Of a stretch of 64,000 bases of DNA, positions 38,445 to 47,291 are shown piece after piece. The DNA is taken from positions 1 through 64,000 of the forward strand of contig NZ_BCXD01000026.1 in assembly GCF_001894925.1 (NCBI RefSeq), given 5' to 3'. Positions within the stretch are counted from its first letter, which is position 1, and each line of letters begins with the position of its first letter. Under the pieces are notes generated by a model. The model had not been told where the DNA came from, ran no database searches, and saw only the letters and a program-made list of their open reading frames with translations. The stretch comes from Rhodococcus rhodnii NBRC 100604 (lineage in GTDB: Bacteria; Actinomycetota; Actinomycetes; Mycobacteriales; Mycobacteriaceae). Position numbers and translations under genes: made by a program.

Positions 38445-38705
38445 TCATCGGGCACCGTCCCTGGTGTCGGGCTGATGGCGCTCGATCCACTCTTCGACGA
38501 GCTCTTCCACAACGTCGCGCATCTTCACTCCCTCGGCGGCGGCCGTTGCCTTGAACCGCCTGTGGACGGTGCTCGCGATCCAGGTTGTCATCTTTGTTCG
38601 ATCGTCGTCCGGGTGCGCGAAACTTGATTCCACGGACTGAGCTGCCGGAACTGTGGTGGCCGGACGTGAACGGGGACCCAGCGCACTGGATTTGCTGAGA
38701 CTCAT
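38445..38705 (-). CDS. Small RHH-type partition partner (ParB/ParG-like)
   Basis: The 86-residue protein has a disordered N-terminal half and a C-terminal ribbon-helix-helix: MTTWIASTVHRRFKATAAAE (about residues 39-58) then GVKMRDVVEELVEEWIERH. The gene overlaps the parA stop by 4 bases. This is the layout of type Ib partition cassettes, where a short ParA lacking an HTH is followed by an RHH centromere-binding protein with a flexible, ATPase-stimulating N-terminus. It probably binds the inverted repeat region upstream of parA. Confidence 0.75.
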   Translation of the reverse strand: MSLSKSSALGPRSRPATTVPAAQSVESSFAHPDDDRTKMTTWIASTVHRRFKATAAAEGVKMRDVVEELVEEWIERHQPDTRDGAR

Positions 38706-39286
38706 GCCAGGGACTCCTCGATCTCGCGTACCACGTCCGAGTAGCCCTCGTCATGGTGTGGTGTCGTGCCGAACGTCGAGCGCACCCGCTCCTTCATCGG
38801 TATCACGGTGTCGAAACGCGGAACGTCGTTCGCGTCGAACACTTCTTTCGCCTCGTAGAGAAGCTTGGTGCCCAACCGAGCCGCGGTGATCAGGACACCG
38901 AACGGTAGCCGACCCTGTATGGACGGCAGGGTCTCCCACACTCGGGCTGTGTCGAGGCCAGTTGCCTGGGTAGGCAGGATGACGAAGTCCGATGCGGCGA
39001 TCGCCGCGTCGATGACCTGGCCGTCACCAGGTGGCGTGTCGATGATGACGATTGTTCCCGCCCGTGCCGTGTACTTCGCCAGCCTCTTCATGTTGGCAAC
39101 CTCGACCTTGAACGGGAGGGGGTCCCCGCTTTCGGCTGCGCGGTCGGCCCAGTCTGTCGCCGAGCCCTGTTTATCGAGGTCGAGCATTACTACGTCGCTA
39201 CCTCGGCGGCGGTAGGCCGCGGCGAGGTAGATCGCGCTGGTGGTCTTGGCCGTTCCGCCCTTGGTGTTCACCAAACTGATAATCAC
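38702..39286 (-). CDS. parA: ParA-family partition ATPase
   Basis: The 194-residue protein has the deviant Walker A motif KGGTAKTT at residues 9-16, LDLDKQGSATDWADRA (A'-type motif near 36-51) and VIIDTPPGDG as Walker B (near 79-88). The length and lack of an N-terminal HTH place it in the type Ib ParA group. It drives plasmid segregation together with the RHH protein encoded downstream. A 234-base repeat-rich region upstream, between rep and parA, is the likely centromere and promoter. Confidence 0.9.
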   Translation of the reverse strand: MIISLVNTKGGTAKTTSAIYLAAAYRRRGSDVVMLDLDKQGSATDWADRAAESGDPLPFKVEVANMKRLAKYTARAGTIVIIDTPPGDGQVIDAAIAASDFVILPTQATGLDTARVWETLPSIQGRLPFGVLITAARLGTKLLYEAKEVFDANDVPRFDTVIPMKERVRSTFGTTPHHDEGYSDVVREIEESLA

Positions 39287-39520
39287 TCGGAGCCTTCCCT
39301 GCTGTGTTGACGGGTCGCCGTAAAGCTGTATACGGAATGCTGGTTTGACAGGTGCACGGTTTTGCAGGCGTACATCAACCTGGCTAACTGTATAAAAGTA
39401 TACAGTTAGCCGGAAGCCTGTAAAGCCATGTTGCTGGTTTGCCGCACTACCGGGTACCTGTGTTTACGGTCTGCTGTATACGGCAATACAGCTTACTGTA
39501 CTTACGGCGATTCGGCCGTC
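39287..39520. promoter_or_regulatory. parS: Centromere/promoter region upstream of parA, with 13-bp inverted repeat
   Basis: This AT-rich gap between rep and parA contains a perfect 13-bp inverted repeat (GGCTAACTGTATA at 39382-39394 and its complement at 39399-39411), CTGTATACGG at 39326-39335 and again at 39474-39483, the palindrome CTGTAT-N6-ATACAG at 39474-39491, and GCTGGTTTG at 39339 and 39433. Such repeats are typical of plasmid centromeres bound by RHH proteins. They may also include the parA promoter or origin iterons. Confidence 0.6.
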
Positions 39521-41362
39521 TCAGTGATGCCGCGGTGAACCCGCTACGGGCGCGTGGGGCGTATGAAACCTCCGCACGCGTGCGTATGGATCGAACTGCC
39601 GTCTGTCCCAGAGTCCTTCGTCGGCCATGATTGCGTCCCAGAGTCCTTCGTCGGGTGGTCCGGTGCCGTCGTCGACGAGGATCGGGCCTGGTGGTGGGGG
39701 AGCGGTACGGGCGGCTTCGTGGGCGGCGAGCCAGTCGCGCCAGATGACCCGTTCGGCGCGGTGGCGGACGATGCGGGCGCGGACGGCCGCGCCGAGGCCG
39801 TGCCGGTGGGCGAGGGTGTCCAGGTCCGCGGTGCCGAGCTGCACCAGGCCGTCGGCGACGGTGAGCAGACCGGTGATGCGCAGGTCGAGCAGGGTTTCGT
39901 AGCCGCTGCTGCGGCCGATCCGCACCAGTTGGAGCAGTGTCTCGACGCTCATGGGGGTGTCGGCGGCCGCGACCGCGTCGTACATCATGCGGTGCCGATA
40001 CCCGAGGACACTCCACACCGGGTGCACCGTGCCCACCCCAGCAAATAGCTGAGTGCCCGTTTCTGGGCCTGAGTCGCCCGCTGACGCATCGACCCCCTTC
40101 GCCGGTACGAGGGCGTACCGGTCGGCGTTCTGGCCCGCTCCGCGCTCGATCAGCAGCACCGGTGACCCGGGAGCGTCCCGCAACCGGGTCAGGGTGTCCC
40201 GCACCGTCGTCTCCGGCAGCAGGCCCGCCGCCGTGGACAGGGACCGGCCACCGAGCGCCACCACCGGCACACCTTCGACCACCTCACCCGCGACCGCCGC
40301 ACCCCACGCGAGGGCCTGGATCACCGCGTGGGTGGTCCACCTGTCACGACGACCTGCGTAGCGCGACTGCACCCACCGCTGAGCCGACACCAGCCACGAG
40401 CGAACAATTTCCGGGGCATCCCCGCGCCCCCCTGTGAGCTTGTACTCGTGCCCGGTATCCCGGACTGGGTCGGGAAGTGACGACGCGGCCCAGGTGAGGG
40501 CGCGGGCGGTGTCGCGGGCGATCGCGGCGGCCGGGGTGCGGTAGTGCTGGTAAGCGGCGCGCAGGCCCGCGTACGCCTCGTCGGCGCCGAGGACGCGGGC
40601 GGTGATGTCGGCGGCGGTGCCGCCGGCGAGGACGAAGTGCGTGACGACGGACTGGCGGGCCTCCGACCGGGACGGCCACCGGGCCGTGTCCAGCCGCCCG
40701 GTGGCGGCGAAAGCCGCGACCGGGGCGGGCAGGGGAGTGGACCGGCACCACCGTGGATGCAGCCGCGCCGCGGCGCCGACACCGACGATGCGGTCGGCCG
40801 CGGTGATCGCCTCGATTTCCGTGGCCACCGCCGCCGCGTGGCCGCGCGACCGGGTGGCCACCGTCGACGCCGTGTCGCCGCCGGTGAGGGCGGCTGCGGC
40901 GGTGCCGCCGAGCAACGCACCCAGCCGGGTCAACAGCGCCGGGTGCGACCCGACGATGAGGGCGTCGACGGCGGTGTCCAGGTCGCCGTGCAGGATCCGG
41001 TGGCTGCCCTCCTTGCACGCCGACCCCGGAACCGTGATGCACCCCGTCGCCGGGTTGGTCATCGGGACGATGTCCAACGTCGGCAACCGCGCGGCCAGCA
41101 AAGTGAGCAACGGGCGGAGCTCGTCGACGCCGGCGGACTGGCCCGGGGCCAGCGGCACCAGGACATGCCGCCCGCCGCTGGTCGACGAATCCACCACAGC
41201 GCGGCCGCCGCACTCGGCCAGCCACCCCAACACCCGGCCCACATCGGCGCACACCGCATCGCTGCCGTGGTGCTTGGCATCGAAATCCAGCGCGATCACC
41301 CGGGCACGGCCGCGGGCGTACAGCGGCACCGCCGCCGGCACCACCGGCCGCCGCGTCGTCAA
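39521..41362 (-). CDS. Plasmid replication protein with primase-polymerase (AEP) domain
   Basis: The 613-residue protein contains an archaeo-eukaryotic primase-like core: ALDFDAKHHG with Asp26 and Asp28 as metal ligands, and TSGGRHVLVPL at 61-71 as the second motif. The middle part (about 300-450) is helical and the C-terminal part has a winged-helix-like section (MSVETLLQLVRIGRSSGYET). Such Rep proteins initiate replication on actinobacterial plasmids. Its position next to a ParA cassette supports this. The only start is a TTG at 41362, directly after a terminator hairpin and only 25 residues before the catalytic Asp, so the N-terminus may be shorter than usual. Confidence 0.7.
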   Translation of the reverse strand: MTTRRPVVPAAVPLYARGRARVIALDFDAKHHGSDAVCADVGRVLGWLAECGGRAVVDSSTSGGRHVLVPLAPGQSAGVDELRPLLTLLAARLPTLDIVPMTNPATGCITVPGSACKEGSHRILHGDLDTAVDALIVGSHPALLTRLGALLGGTAAAALTGGDTASTVATRSRGHAAAVATEIEAITAADRIVGVGAAARLHPRWCRSTPLPAPVAAFAATGRLDTARWPSRSEARQSVVTHFVLAGGTAADITARVLGADEAYAGLRAAYQHYRTPAAAIARDTARALTWAASSLPDPVRDTGHEYKLTGGRGDAPEIVRSWLVSAQRWVQSRYAGRRDRWTTHAVIQALAWGAAVAGEVVEGVPVVALGGRSLSTAAGLLPETTVRDTLTRLRDAPGSPVLLIERGAGQNADRYALVPAKGVDASAGDSGPETGTQLFAGVGTVHPVWSVLGYRHRMMYDAVAAADTPMSVETLLQLVRIGRSSGYETLLDLRITGLLTVADGLVQLGTADLDTLAHRHGLGAAVRARIVRHRAERVIWRDWLAAHEAARTAPPPPGPILVDDGTGPPDEGLWDAIMADEGLWDRRQFDPYARVRRFHTPHAPVAGSPRHH

Positions 41363-41379
41363 CGACCGGGAAATGCGTC

Positions 41380-41411
41380 GGGGCCGCCGAACCGTGGTGG
41401 TCGGCGGCCCC
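41380..41411 (-). terminator. Terminator hairpin between transfer genes and rep
   Basis: GGGGCCGCCGA (41380-41390) and TCGGCGGCCCC (41401-41411) are perfect complements with a 10-base loop. The hairpin ends the long minus-strand transfer operon after the gene at 41432 and lies only 18 bases upstream of the presumed rep start. Confidence 0.7.
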
Positions 41412-41431
41412 GTCGTGGTGGCGTGCGGAAG

Positions 41432-42205
41432 TCAGCGGCTGCTGATGGCGCGTTCGGGGGTCTGGCTGGGGCTGCTCGATCCCTTGCGGGCTTTCGGTGC
41501 TCGGCGTGGTCCGCCGCCGGCGACGGCGGCCGCGGGGTGGGTTGCCTGGTCGAGGTCGGCTTGCAGCCGCGCTGCGGTGGTCTGGTCGTCGATGCCGGCG
41601 GCGCGCATCTCGCGGGCGAATGCTTCGCGTCGTTCGGCGCTGTCCCATTCGGAGTCGGCACGTTCACGGTGCTGTTCGGCTTCGGCCGGCGCCTCGCCGC
41701 GGTCTGCGCGCTCGGCATGTTCCATGAGCTGGGAGGCGGTGAGGTTGTTGCGGGCGGCTTGTTGGTCTTCCTGGGCGGCCTGGGCGATGTCGTCCTGTGC
41801 GGAGCGCAGGAGGGCGTTGATCTCGCGGTGATCGCGTTCGGTGGCGTCGATGCCGTACCGCTGGCGAAGTCGTTGTTCCATCTCGCGGGCGGCGGCGTGA
41901 GCGGCGGAGGACTCGTTCTCCCAGGAGCGGGCGAGGTGGTAGTGGTCGGCGATCGCGCCCGGCCCGGTGCGGTCCCACCACTGGTCGTGGTGGATGCGGG
42001 ACAAGGTGGTTTCGGCGTGAGCGCGTTCGGCGGTGAACGCTGCTTCGAGGCTGCGTCGGTTCGCCTCGCTGGCGTCCTGGGCGTGACGGCGTTGCACTTC
42101 ACGCGAGCGGGCAGCGCGTTCGGCCAGCCGGGTCGCGGCTTGGACTCCCACGCGCATGATGGTGCCGAACTCGCGGTTGATTTCGGGGATCTCGTTGTCG
42201 GACAT
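41432..42205 (-). CDS. Coiled-coil protein at the end of the transfer operon (257 aa)
   Basis: The product MSDNEIPEINREFGTIMRVG and onward is predicted to be nearly all helical and highly charged, with long coiled-coil stretches (for example RLAERAARSREVQRRHAQDA) up to residue 220, then a Pro/Ser-rich tail. Proteins like this recur next to DUF4913 and coupling-protein genes on actinobacterial conjugative plasmids. It may be a structural or DNA-processing accessory. No catalytic motif is seen. The ATG at 42205 was chosen over the longer frame, which is antisense-like and arginine-rich. Confidence 0.65.
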   Translation of the reverse strand: MSDNEIPEINREFGTIMRVGVQAATRLAERAARSREVQRRHAQDASEANRRSLEAAFTAERAHAETTLSRIHHDQWWDRTGPGAIADHYHLARSWENESSAAHAAAREMEQRLRQRYGIDATERDHREINALLRSAQDDIAQAAQEDQQAARNNLTASQLMEHAERADRGEAPAEAEQHRERADSEWDSAERREAFAREMRAAGIDDQTTAARLQADLDQATHPAAAVAGGGPRRAPKARKGSSSPSQTPERAISSR

Positions 42206-42240
42206 GGCGGGCACCTCTCGGTCGGGGGCAGGTGGTGGGG

Positions 42241-42681
42241 TCAGGCGGTGCGAGCGTCGGGGAACAGCTCCGGCGGCGGGTCGTGCTGTGGGAGCGGGGC
42301 GATGGCGGAGCTCTCGTCGTGGTGGCCGTTTTTCACCGAGCAGTGCGCGAAGGTGCCGTCGGGGCTCAGCAGCGCGTTCATGTGGTGGTCGGCGTGGTCG
42401 CGCCACCACACGCTCATGCCGGTGGCGCCGTCGAGGCGCAGGTGTTCCCACGCGCGCCAGAGTGATTCGATGCGGGAGAGGGCTTCGGAGTGTGTCCACC
42501 ACTGCGGACACCAGCGGCGGCCGGTGACGGTGCCGGAGACTTCGCGACGGTAGAGGCCGGCGAGCTTGATGGTGAAGAACTCGCCCGCCGAGCCGTAGAC
42601 GAGTTCGGGTTCTGCTGGGGCGTCCTCGCTCTCGTCGAGGTTGTCGAGGGCCTCGATGTCGTCCCAGTCGATGTCGGTCAT
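42241..42681 (-). CDS. DUF4913-like protein
   Basis: The 146-residue protein has an acidic N-terminus (DDIEALDNLDESED) and the pattern WCPQWWTHSEALSRIESLWR, WEHLRLDGATGMSVWWRDHA and then DHHMNALLSPDGTFAHC, which is characteristic of DUF4913 proteins. These are usually encoded beside VirD4-like coupling proteins in actinobacterial conjugative elements. It overlaps the coupling-protein gene by 4 bases. Function unknown, probably an adaptor of the coupling complex. Confidence 0.8.
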   Translation of the reverse strand: MTDIDWDDIEALDNLDESEDAPAEPELVYGSAGEFFTIKLAGLYRREVSGTVTGRRWCPQWWTHSEALSRIESLWRAWEHLRLDGATGMSVWWRDHADHHMNALLSPDGTFAHCSVKNGHHDESSAIAPLPQHDPPPELFPDARTA

Positions 42682-44546
42682 GACAGTTCCTTTCGGTCGA
42701 CGACGGCGCCGTCGAGGACGAGGGTCCCGGTCGGGGGGCCGGCGCTCACCGGTACCGGGTCGTTCGCTTCGGCGGGTGTGCCGTTGCCGGTGCTGGGCGC
42801 GTACGTGCGGGTGGAGTCGGCGATCGCGTCGGCGTAGGGGCCTTCCCAGAACGGGACGGTGGCGATCAGGACGGCGGGGTTGCCGGAGGAGCGGATGATC
42901 GCGCGGCCGCGTGGGAGTGCTTCGAGGTCCTTCTCGGTGAAGGTGCGTACGCGGGAGCGTTGCCGGGAGATGGAGCGGTTGCCGGTGCCGTTGCCGCTGG
43001 TGGACACGGATCCGGTCATCTCGTAGTGGTCGCCGATGGCTTCGGACATCGAGCGCAGGAAGCCGTCGCCGCCGACTTTGACGCCGCCGCCGTAGGCGAG
43101 GACGTTGGCAGCGGAGGTGAGCATGGCCATGCCGTCGCGGCCCCACACGCTCACGCCTTGTTCGTAGGACTGCAGGATCGTCTGGATGACGACGCCGCGC
43201 GAGCCGTAGTGGGAGTAGAGCTTGGGCAGGTTCGACCAGCGCACGACGTTGGCGGCTTCGTCGAGCGGGGCGAGCAGCGGAATCGGCATCCGTCCGCCCG
43301 GGGAGACGGTGGCGTACTGTTCTGCCGCTTCGCACACGGCGACGGTCAGGGCGGTCACGAGCGGGCCGGCCGATCCGGCTCCTTCCCTCGAGAGGGGGTA
43401 GAGGGTGTCGGTGCTGCGGACGAACGCGGCCGGGTCGAAGTGCGGGCGGGCGCGGTGCCCGGTGCTCTTGCCGGTGACCCACGGCCGGATCGACTGGATG
43501 GTCAGGCAGTGGATCATCTTGCGGGCGGTGCCGAACACGCCGCCGCGCTGCTTGTCGGGGGCGTTGTACTGGCCGGCGAGTCCTTCGGCTTGCAGCCGGT
43601 AGCGCGGCCCGGCGTGTTCGAGGATCCGGACCGGTTCCTGGCTGGTTTCGTCGGTCGCCCAGGTGTAGACGTCGGTGATCGGCCGGTCGGCGAGGGTGGC
43701 GGCGAGGAACAGGCCGGTGAGCAGGTTCTTCGCGGACGGGTCGAAGAACGAGTCGGTCTTGGCGTCGGCCGCGGCACTGCCGGAGGCGAAGTGTTCGGCG
43801 AGGTCGGCGGCGCGGACCTCGTCGGCGATCTGTTCGCCGTCGATCTCGCGGCGCAGCCACGACAGCGGGTTCCACCACCAGCTGGCGGGTTCGGTGGCGA
43901 CCTGCTGGGGGTCGAACACCCAGGCCGTGCCGTAGTTGTCGCGGACCCCGCGGGTGGCGTCGACGACGTCCCGTTTGTTCGAGGTGGTCAGGACCGCGCC
44001 GGGAGCGCTGACGACGGCGGGAATGACGATCGCGGTGGACTTGCCTACGCGGGGCCCGCAGATCCACACGTGGAGGTCTTCGTAGGACGAGTACAGCATC
44101 TTCTTGCTGGGCAGGTGCCGGCCGAGCGGGACGCCGGGCACCCGCCGGTCGGGCATGTCCACCTGCAGGCGGGAGGCGGCCGCGCGCACCGACTTCTCGG
44201 TGAGTGAGGTGACGTCGCGGAGGGTGCCCATGTGCTCGGCGCGGTCGTCGATGCGGCTGCGGGAGCGGGCGGAACGGATCTTGCGGGTCAGGATGGCGCC
44301 CGCAACGGCGAGAAGCAGCACGCCGTAGCCGACCGCGACCATCGTCGAGAGGGTCGTCCAGGTGATCTCTCCGGTGATCAGGGCGGCGATCGCGGCGAAC
44401 GGGTTTCCCGGGGCGGCGGGGTCGGCACCGATCAGCAGCGCGAGCCACAGTCCGGTGCCGACCACGACGACGATCGCGGCGACGAACAGCGCGAATTCCA
44501 TGCCGGGATCGCGACCGGAGGGGTCGCGCAGCTCACGCACCATCAC
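42678..44546 (-). CDS. Type IV coupling protein (VirD4/TraG-like ATPase)
   Basis: The 622-residue protein has two N-terminal membrane segments (about residues 17-41 and 67-87), Walker A GPRVGKSTA near 162-170 and Walker B LLAPLDEAAN near 423-432, with the TraM-recognition/TraG-D C-terminal part following. Coupling proteins bind the relaxosome and energise DNA transfer into the secretion channel. Its stop overlaps the DUF4913-like gene and its start overlaps the stop of the next gene upstream. The protein should sit at the cytoplasmic membrane. Confidence 0.9.
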   Translation of the reverse strand: MMVRELRDPSGRDPGMEFALFVAAIVVVVGTGLWLALLIGADPAAPGNPFAAIAALITGEITWTTLSTMVAVGYGVLLLAVAGAILTRKIRSARSRSRIDDRAEHMGTLRDVTSLTEKSVRAAASRLQVDMPDRRVPGVPLGRHLPSKKMLYSSYEDLHVWICGPRVGKSTAIVIPAVVSAPGAVLTTSNKRDVVDATRGVRDNYGTAWVFDPQQVATEPASWWWNPLSWLRREIDGEQIADEVRAADLAEHFASGSAAADAKTDSFFDPSAKNLLTGLFLAATLADRPITDVYTWATDETSQEPVRILEHAGPRYRLQAEGLAGQYNAPDKQRGGVFGTARKMIHCLTIQSIRPWVTGKSTGHRARPHFDPAAFVRSTDTLYPLSREGAGSAGPLVTALTVAVCEAAEQYATVSPGGRMPIPLLAPLDEAANVVRWSNLPKLYSHYGSRGVVIQTILQSYEQGVSVWGRDGMAMLTSAANVLAYGGGVKVGGDGFLRSMSEAIGDHYEMTGSVSTSGNGTGNRSISRQRSRVRTFTEKDLEALPRGRAIIRSSGNPAVLIATVPFWEGPYADAIADSTRTYAPSTGNGTPAEANDPVPVSAGPPTGTLVLDGAVVDRKELS

Positions 44547-45241
44547 GCCACCTCCTCGGCGTCGTCTTCGGCGTTCTCACCGGGGGCGAGCAGCTCGCTC
44601 AGGTTCTGTTCGCGCCAGTTCCGGTAGCCGTTCTCGCGGCACCATTCGAGAGCGTCGTTGCCGTCGTCGTCGATGTGCACGGTCACGATGGCGCGGGCGC
44701 GGATGGCGTCGAACGCGAGCGAGTCGATGGTGACGTCGTGATTGACCACGTGCAGCTCGACGTTGATCGCACCCAGCTTGAGTTCTTCGCGGGTCTTGCC
44801 GGCCAGGAAGAGGGCCTTTTTGGCGGCCGAGAGGTCGGCGGAGCTCTGGTCGCCTTCGGTCCAGGTCTTGTCGTCGGCGAAGAACTCGCCGTACCAGGCG
44901 GGCGCGCCGTCGGGACCGCACACGGCGTAGCTGCGTGCTTCGTCGTCGCCCGCGCAGGAAAGGAGCACCGTCGGGGCGTCGGCGGCCGCTGCGGCGATCT
45001 CGTCGCGTTCGGTCGCGCGTGCCTGCTCGCGCAGCGCGGTGTAGTCGATACCGCACCGCTTGAGCAGCACGGTCTTGAACTTCGGGAACAGCGTCTTGGT
45101 GGCCAGGCCGTTGTCGGCGGCCCACGTGCGCAGTGCGAGATGGTCGGTCGCGGCGGTGAGCTCGTCGACGTTGTTCTTGACGAGGTTTTCGACCGTGTCC
45201 CACTCGGCGGACGAAGCGGTCGTGGTGGTCTTGGCGGGCAT
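44543..45241 (-). CDS. Hypothetical protein of the transfer operon (232 aa)
   Basis: The product starts MPAKTTTTASSAEWDTVENL and has a helical N-terminal half (about residues 13-90) and a more beta-rich C-terminal half (VHVIDDD-like stretches, VTVHIDDDGNDALEWCRENG) with an acidic tail. I recognise no family. It overlaps the coupling-protein gene by 4 bases, so expression is coupled. A role as coupling-complex accessory or DNA-binding protein is possible. Confidence 0.6.
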   Translation of the reverse strand: MPAKTTTTASSAEWDTVENLVKNNVDELTAATDHLALRTWAADNGLATKTLFPKFKTVLLKRCGIDYTALREQARATERDEIAAAAADAPTVLLSCAGDDEARSYAVCGPDGAPAWYGEFFADDKTWTEGDQSSADLSAAKKALFLAGKTREELKLGAINVELHVVNHDVTIDSLAFDAIRARAIVTVHIDDDGNDALEWCRENGYRNWREQNLSELLAPGENAEDDAEEVA

Positions 45242-45268
45242 GGGTTCTCCTTCGATCGGTGGGGTGGG

Positions 45269-45562
45269 TCAGAGCTGGGCGCTGGGGGCGGTGCGCTGGT
45301 CGCCGATGAGGGTTTGCAGGGCGCTCGAGAGGGCGCGGACCTCGGCGCGCAGTTCGGCGAGCTCGGCGTCGGGGTGACGCGGGCGGGCGGGGATCGGCCC
45401 GGTGTCGGTGCGCAGCCAGGTGCGGATCGTCGAGGGGTGGACGCCGGTGTCGGCGGCGACGGTCTCGATCGCGGCCCACTGCGAGGTGGTGGCGGTTTCG
45501 AGCTCGCGGACCGCGGCCACGGCGGCGGCTCGGACGGCGGCGGGGTATCGGAGACGGCTCAT
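45269..45562 (-). CDS. Small HTH (transposase-like) DNA-binding protein (97 aa)
   Basis: The product starts MSRLRYPAAVRAAAVAAVRE and contains a helix-turn-helix, AAIETVAADTGVHPSTIRTW (about residues 30-49), followed by a leucine-rich helix (ELAELRAEVRALSSALQTLI). This is the layout of IS3-type OrfA proteins, but the gene overlaps the VirB4-like gene by 4 bases inside the transfer operon, so it is more likely a domesticated regulator than an insertion. It could control transfer gene expression. Confidence 0.65.
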   Translation of the reverse strand: MSRLRYPAAVRAAAVAAVRELETATTSQWAAIETVAADTGVHPSTIRTWLRTDTGPIPARPRHPDAELAELRAEVRALSSALQTLIGDQRTAPSAQL

Positions 45563-47283
45563 GCGGCGACCTCGGCGGTGAGGGAACGGGGGGCGGTTCC
45601 GGCGGTGAAGCGGGCGTTCGTGTCGTGCCAGTCGTAGTGCAGCTCGGTGGGGGTGAGCGTGGTGCGGAAGCGGTATCCGGGAACGCGTTCGGTGCCCAGC
45701 CGCAGCAGGAAGTGCCCGCGGCCGGGTGGGGGCAGTTCCTGTTCGGTGATCGGATCGAAGACCGCCGGGGTGGCCAGCGAGGCCACCCATTGGCGGTCGG
45801 CGCTGGTGAACGGCACGATCGCGTCGAGCTTGTCCATCTCCGAGCGCGGGAGTGCCCCGACGATCAGGGCGCCGGCGCGTTCGATGAATCCTTTCGCCTT
45901 GGCGATGTCGAAGTCGTGCTCGAGCGATTCGAGGTCCTTGACGGTGTGGGTGATCATCACCAGAGCGGTGCCCAGGGTGCGGGTCAGGCGGGTGAGCTCG
46001 TTGATGCGCGCGACCATGCCGGGACCGGAGCCCAGGACTCGCCAGAGCTCGTCGAGGACGGCGAGGAACAGCCGCTGCGGGCGCAGTCCGCAGTCGGCGA
46101 GGATGTGCGCGGCCTCGATGGCGCCGAAGCCGTCTTCCCAGCACGCGAGCATCACGGCGGCTTCGAGTTTGGTGTCGGAGGTGTTGACCCCGGAGATGTC
46201 GACGCAGATCCCCGAGGGAGGGTTGTCGACGAGGTCGATGGGGGTGGTGGTCTGCTGCGAGAACACTTCTCCCAGGTCGCCGTCGAGGAGCGCCGAGAGT
46301 GTCTGCAACAGCCCGTCGACCCGATCGTCGTAGGCGTCCTCGGTCTTGGTGCGGGCGCGGCGCATCACGACCGGGCTGCGGGATTCGATGATCTCGACGA
46401 GATCGGAGAGCAGCGGTGGGGTGCGGTGATCGAATCTCGGATCGTCGGCGAGCGCGATCAACGCCCCGTCGAGGATGTTCTTCTCGACGATGGTGAGTTT
46501 TTCCTCGCGTTCCATCTCGCACAGTGCCCGCACGAGACGCTTGCGGCGTTGATGGACCTGTTTGATCACCTTGCTCTGGACGTCGGGGTGCTCGCTCAGG
46601 AGCGGGATGATCGAGCCGAGTGCGCCGACGGCGAGCGGGTTGAGGTAGCCCTCGCCGTGGCCGAGTTTGATGACCTGCCCGCCGAGGATCTCGATCTCCT
46701 TGGCGAAGTCGGGTTTGGTGTCGGCGAACACGAACGGGATGTGCCCGCGGGCCATCGACGAGGACACGAGTTTGCGGGCGACGGTGGACTTTCCGAGCGA
46801 GGGCAGGCCGAGGATGAACGTCGAGGGGGTGTTCTGCTGGCGGGTGAGGTAGGTCGCGGAGATCGGGTCGTAGTTGAACGTGCGGCCGGACATGTCGACT
46901 CCGAGCGGTGCCCCGCGCTTGGGGTAGGCGTCGCCGATCACCCACGGGTTGATTCCGGCGGCCTGCACGGTGGTGGCGCGGAACATCGGTGGGATGTCGA
47001 CGGCGTGCATCGCGCCGCCGCCGTAGCCGGCGAAGCCGCGTGTGGTGAGTTTGCGGGCGCGCCGCCAGGTCGGCTCACCGCGGGACGGGTCGCGGTCGAG
47101 GGCGCGCTGCTTGCGGTCGGCTTCTTCGCGTTCGCGGGCAGCCTTCTCTTCCTCGCGGCGGCGGGCGCGGGCGGCGGCCATCGGATCGGCCAGTGCTCGC
47201 CGTGAGCGCTGGTGTCGCGGTTCGTAGCTGTGCGTGAGGTCGGCGGCGCGGCGGCGTAGTCGCGCGATCATCGTCGAGGGCAT
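45559..47283 (-). CDS. VirB4/TraC-like conjugation ATPase
   Basis: The 574-residue protein has a basic N-terminal helical stretch with RRREEEKAAREREEADRKQR, then an ATPase core with Walker A GLPSLGKSTVA near 159-169 and Walker B LFLAVLDELWRV near 405-416, and MITHTVKDLE as sensor region. VirB4 proteins power assembly and substrate passage of type IV secretion systems. The ATG at 47283 gives the expected length; the open frame to 48597 is antisense-type extension. It sits directly downstream of the SCO6880-like gene, an order common in actinobacterial systems. Confidence 0.85.
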   Translation of the reverse strand: MPSTMIARLRRRAADLTHSYEPRHQRSRRALADPMAAARARRREEEKAAREREEADRKQRALDRDPSRGEPTWRRARKLTTRGFAGYGGGAMHAVDIPPMFRATTVQAAGINPWVIGDAYPKRGAPLGVDMSGRTFNYDPISATYLTRQQNTPSTFILGLPSLGKSTVARKLVSSSMARGHIPFVFADTKPDFAKEIEILGGQVIKLGHGEGYLNPLAVGALGSIIPLLSEHPDVQSKVIKQVHQRRKRLVRALCEMEREEKLTIVEKNILDGALIALADDPRFDHRTPPLLSDLVEIIESRSPVVMRRARTKTEDAYDDRVDGLLQTLSALLDGDLGEVFSQQTTTPIDLVDNPPSGICVDISGVNTSDTKLEAAVMLACWEDGFGAIEAAHILADCGLRPQRLFLAVLDELWRVLGSGPGMVARINELTRLTRTLGTALVMITHTVKDLESLEHDFDIAKAKGFIERAGALIVGALPRSEMDKLDAIVPFTSADRQWVASLATPAVFDPITEQELPPPGRGHFLLRLGTERVPGYRFRTTLTPTELHYDWHDTNARFTAGTAPRSLTAEVAA

Positions 47284-47291
47284 CGGTGCTC

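Noticed and set aside
40544-42553. Plus-strand frame of 669 codons antisense to rep and the coiled-coil gene
   Set aside because: Gly/Arg/Val-rich shadow of two genes with recognisable features on the other strand.
42241-44448. Minus-strand frame of 735 codons overlapping the coupling protein
   Set aside because: Arg/Pro/His-rich composition and no motif; only its last part (42241-42681) is the real DUF4913-like gene.
45269-45562. Insertion sequence because of an OrfA-like HTH protein
   Set aside because: No OrfB, no terminal repeats, and the gene overlaps the VirB4 gene by four bases as an operon member.
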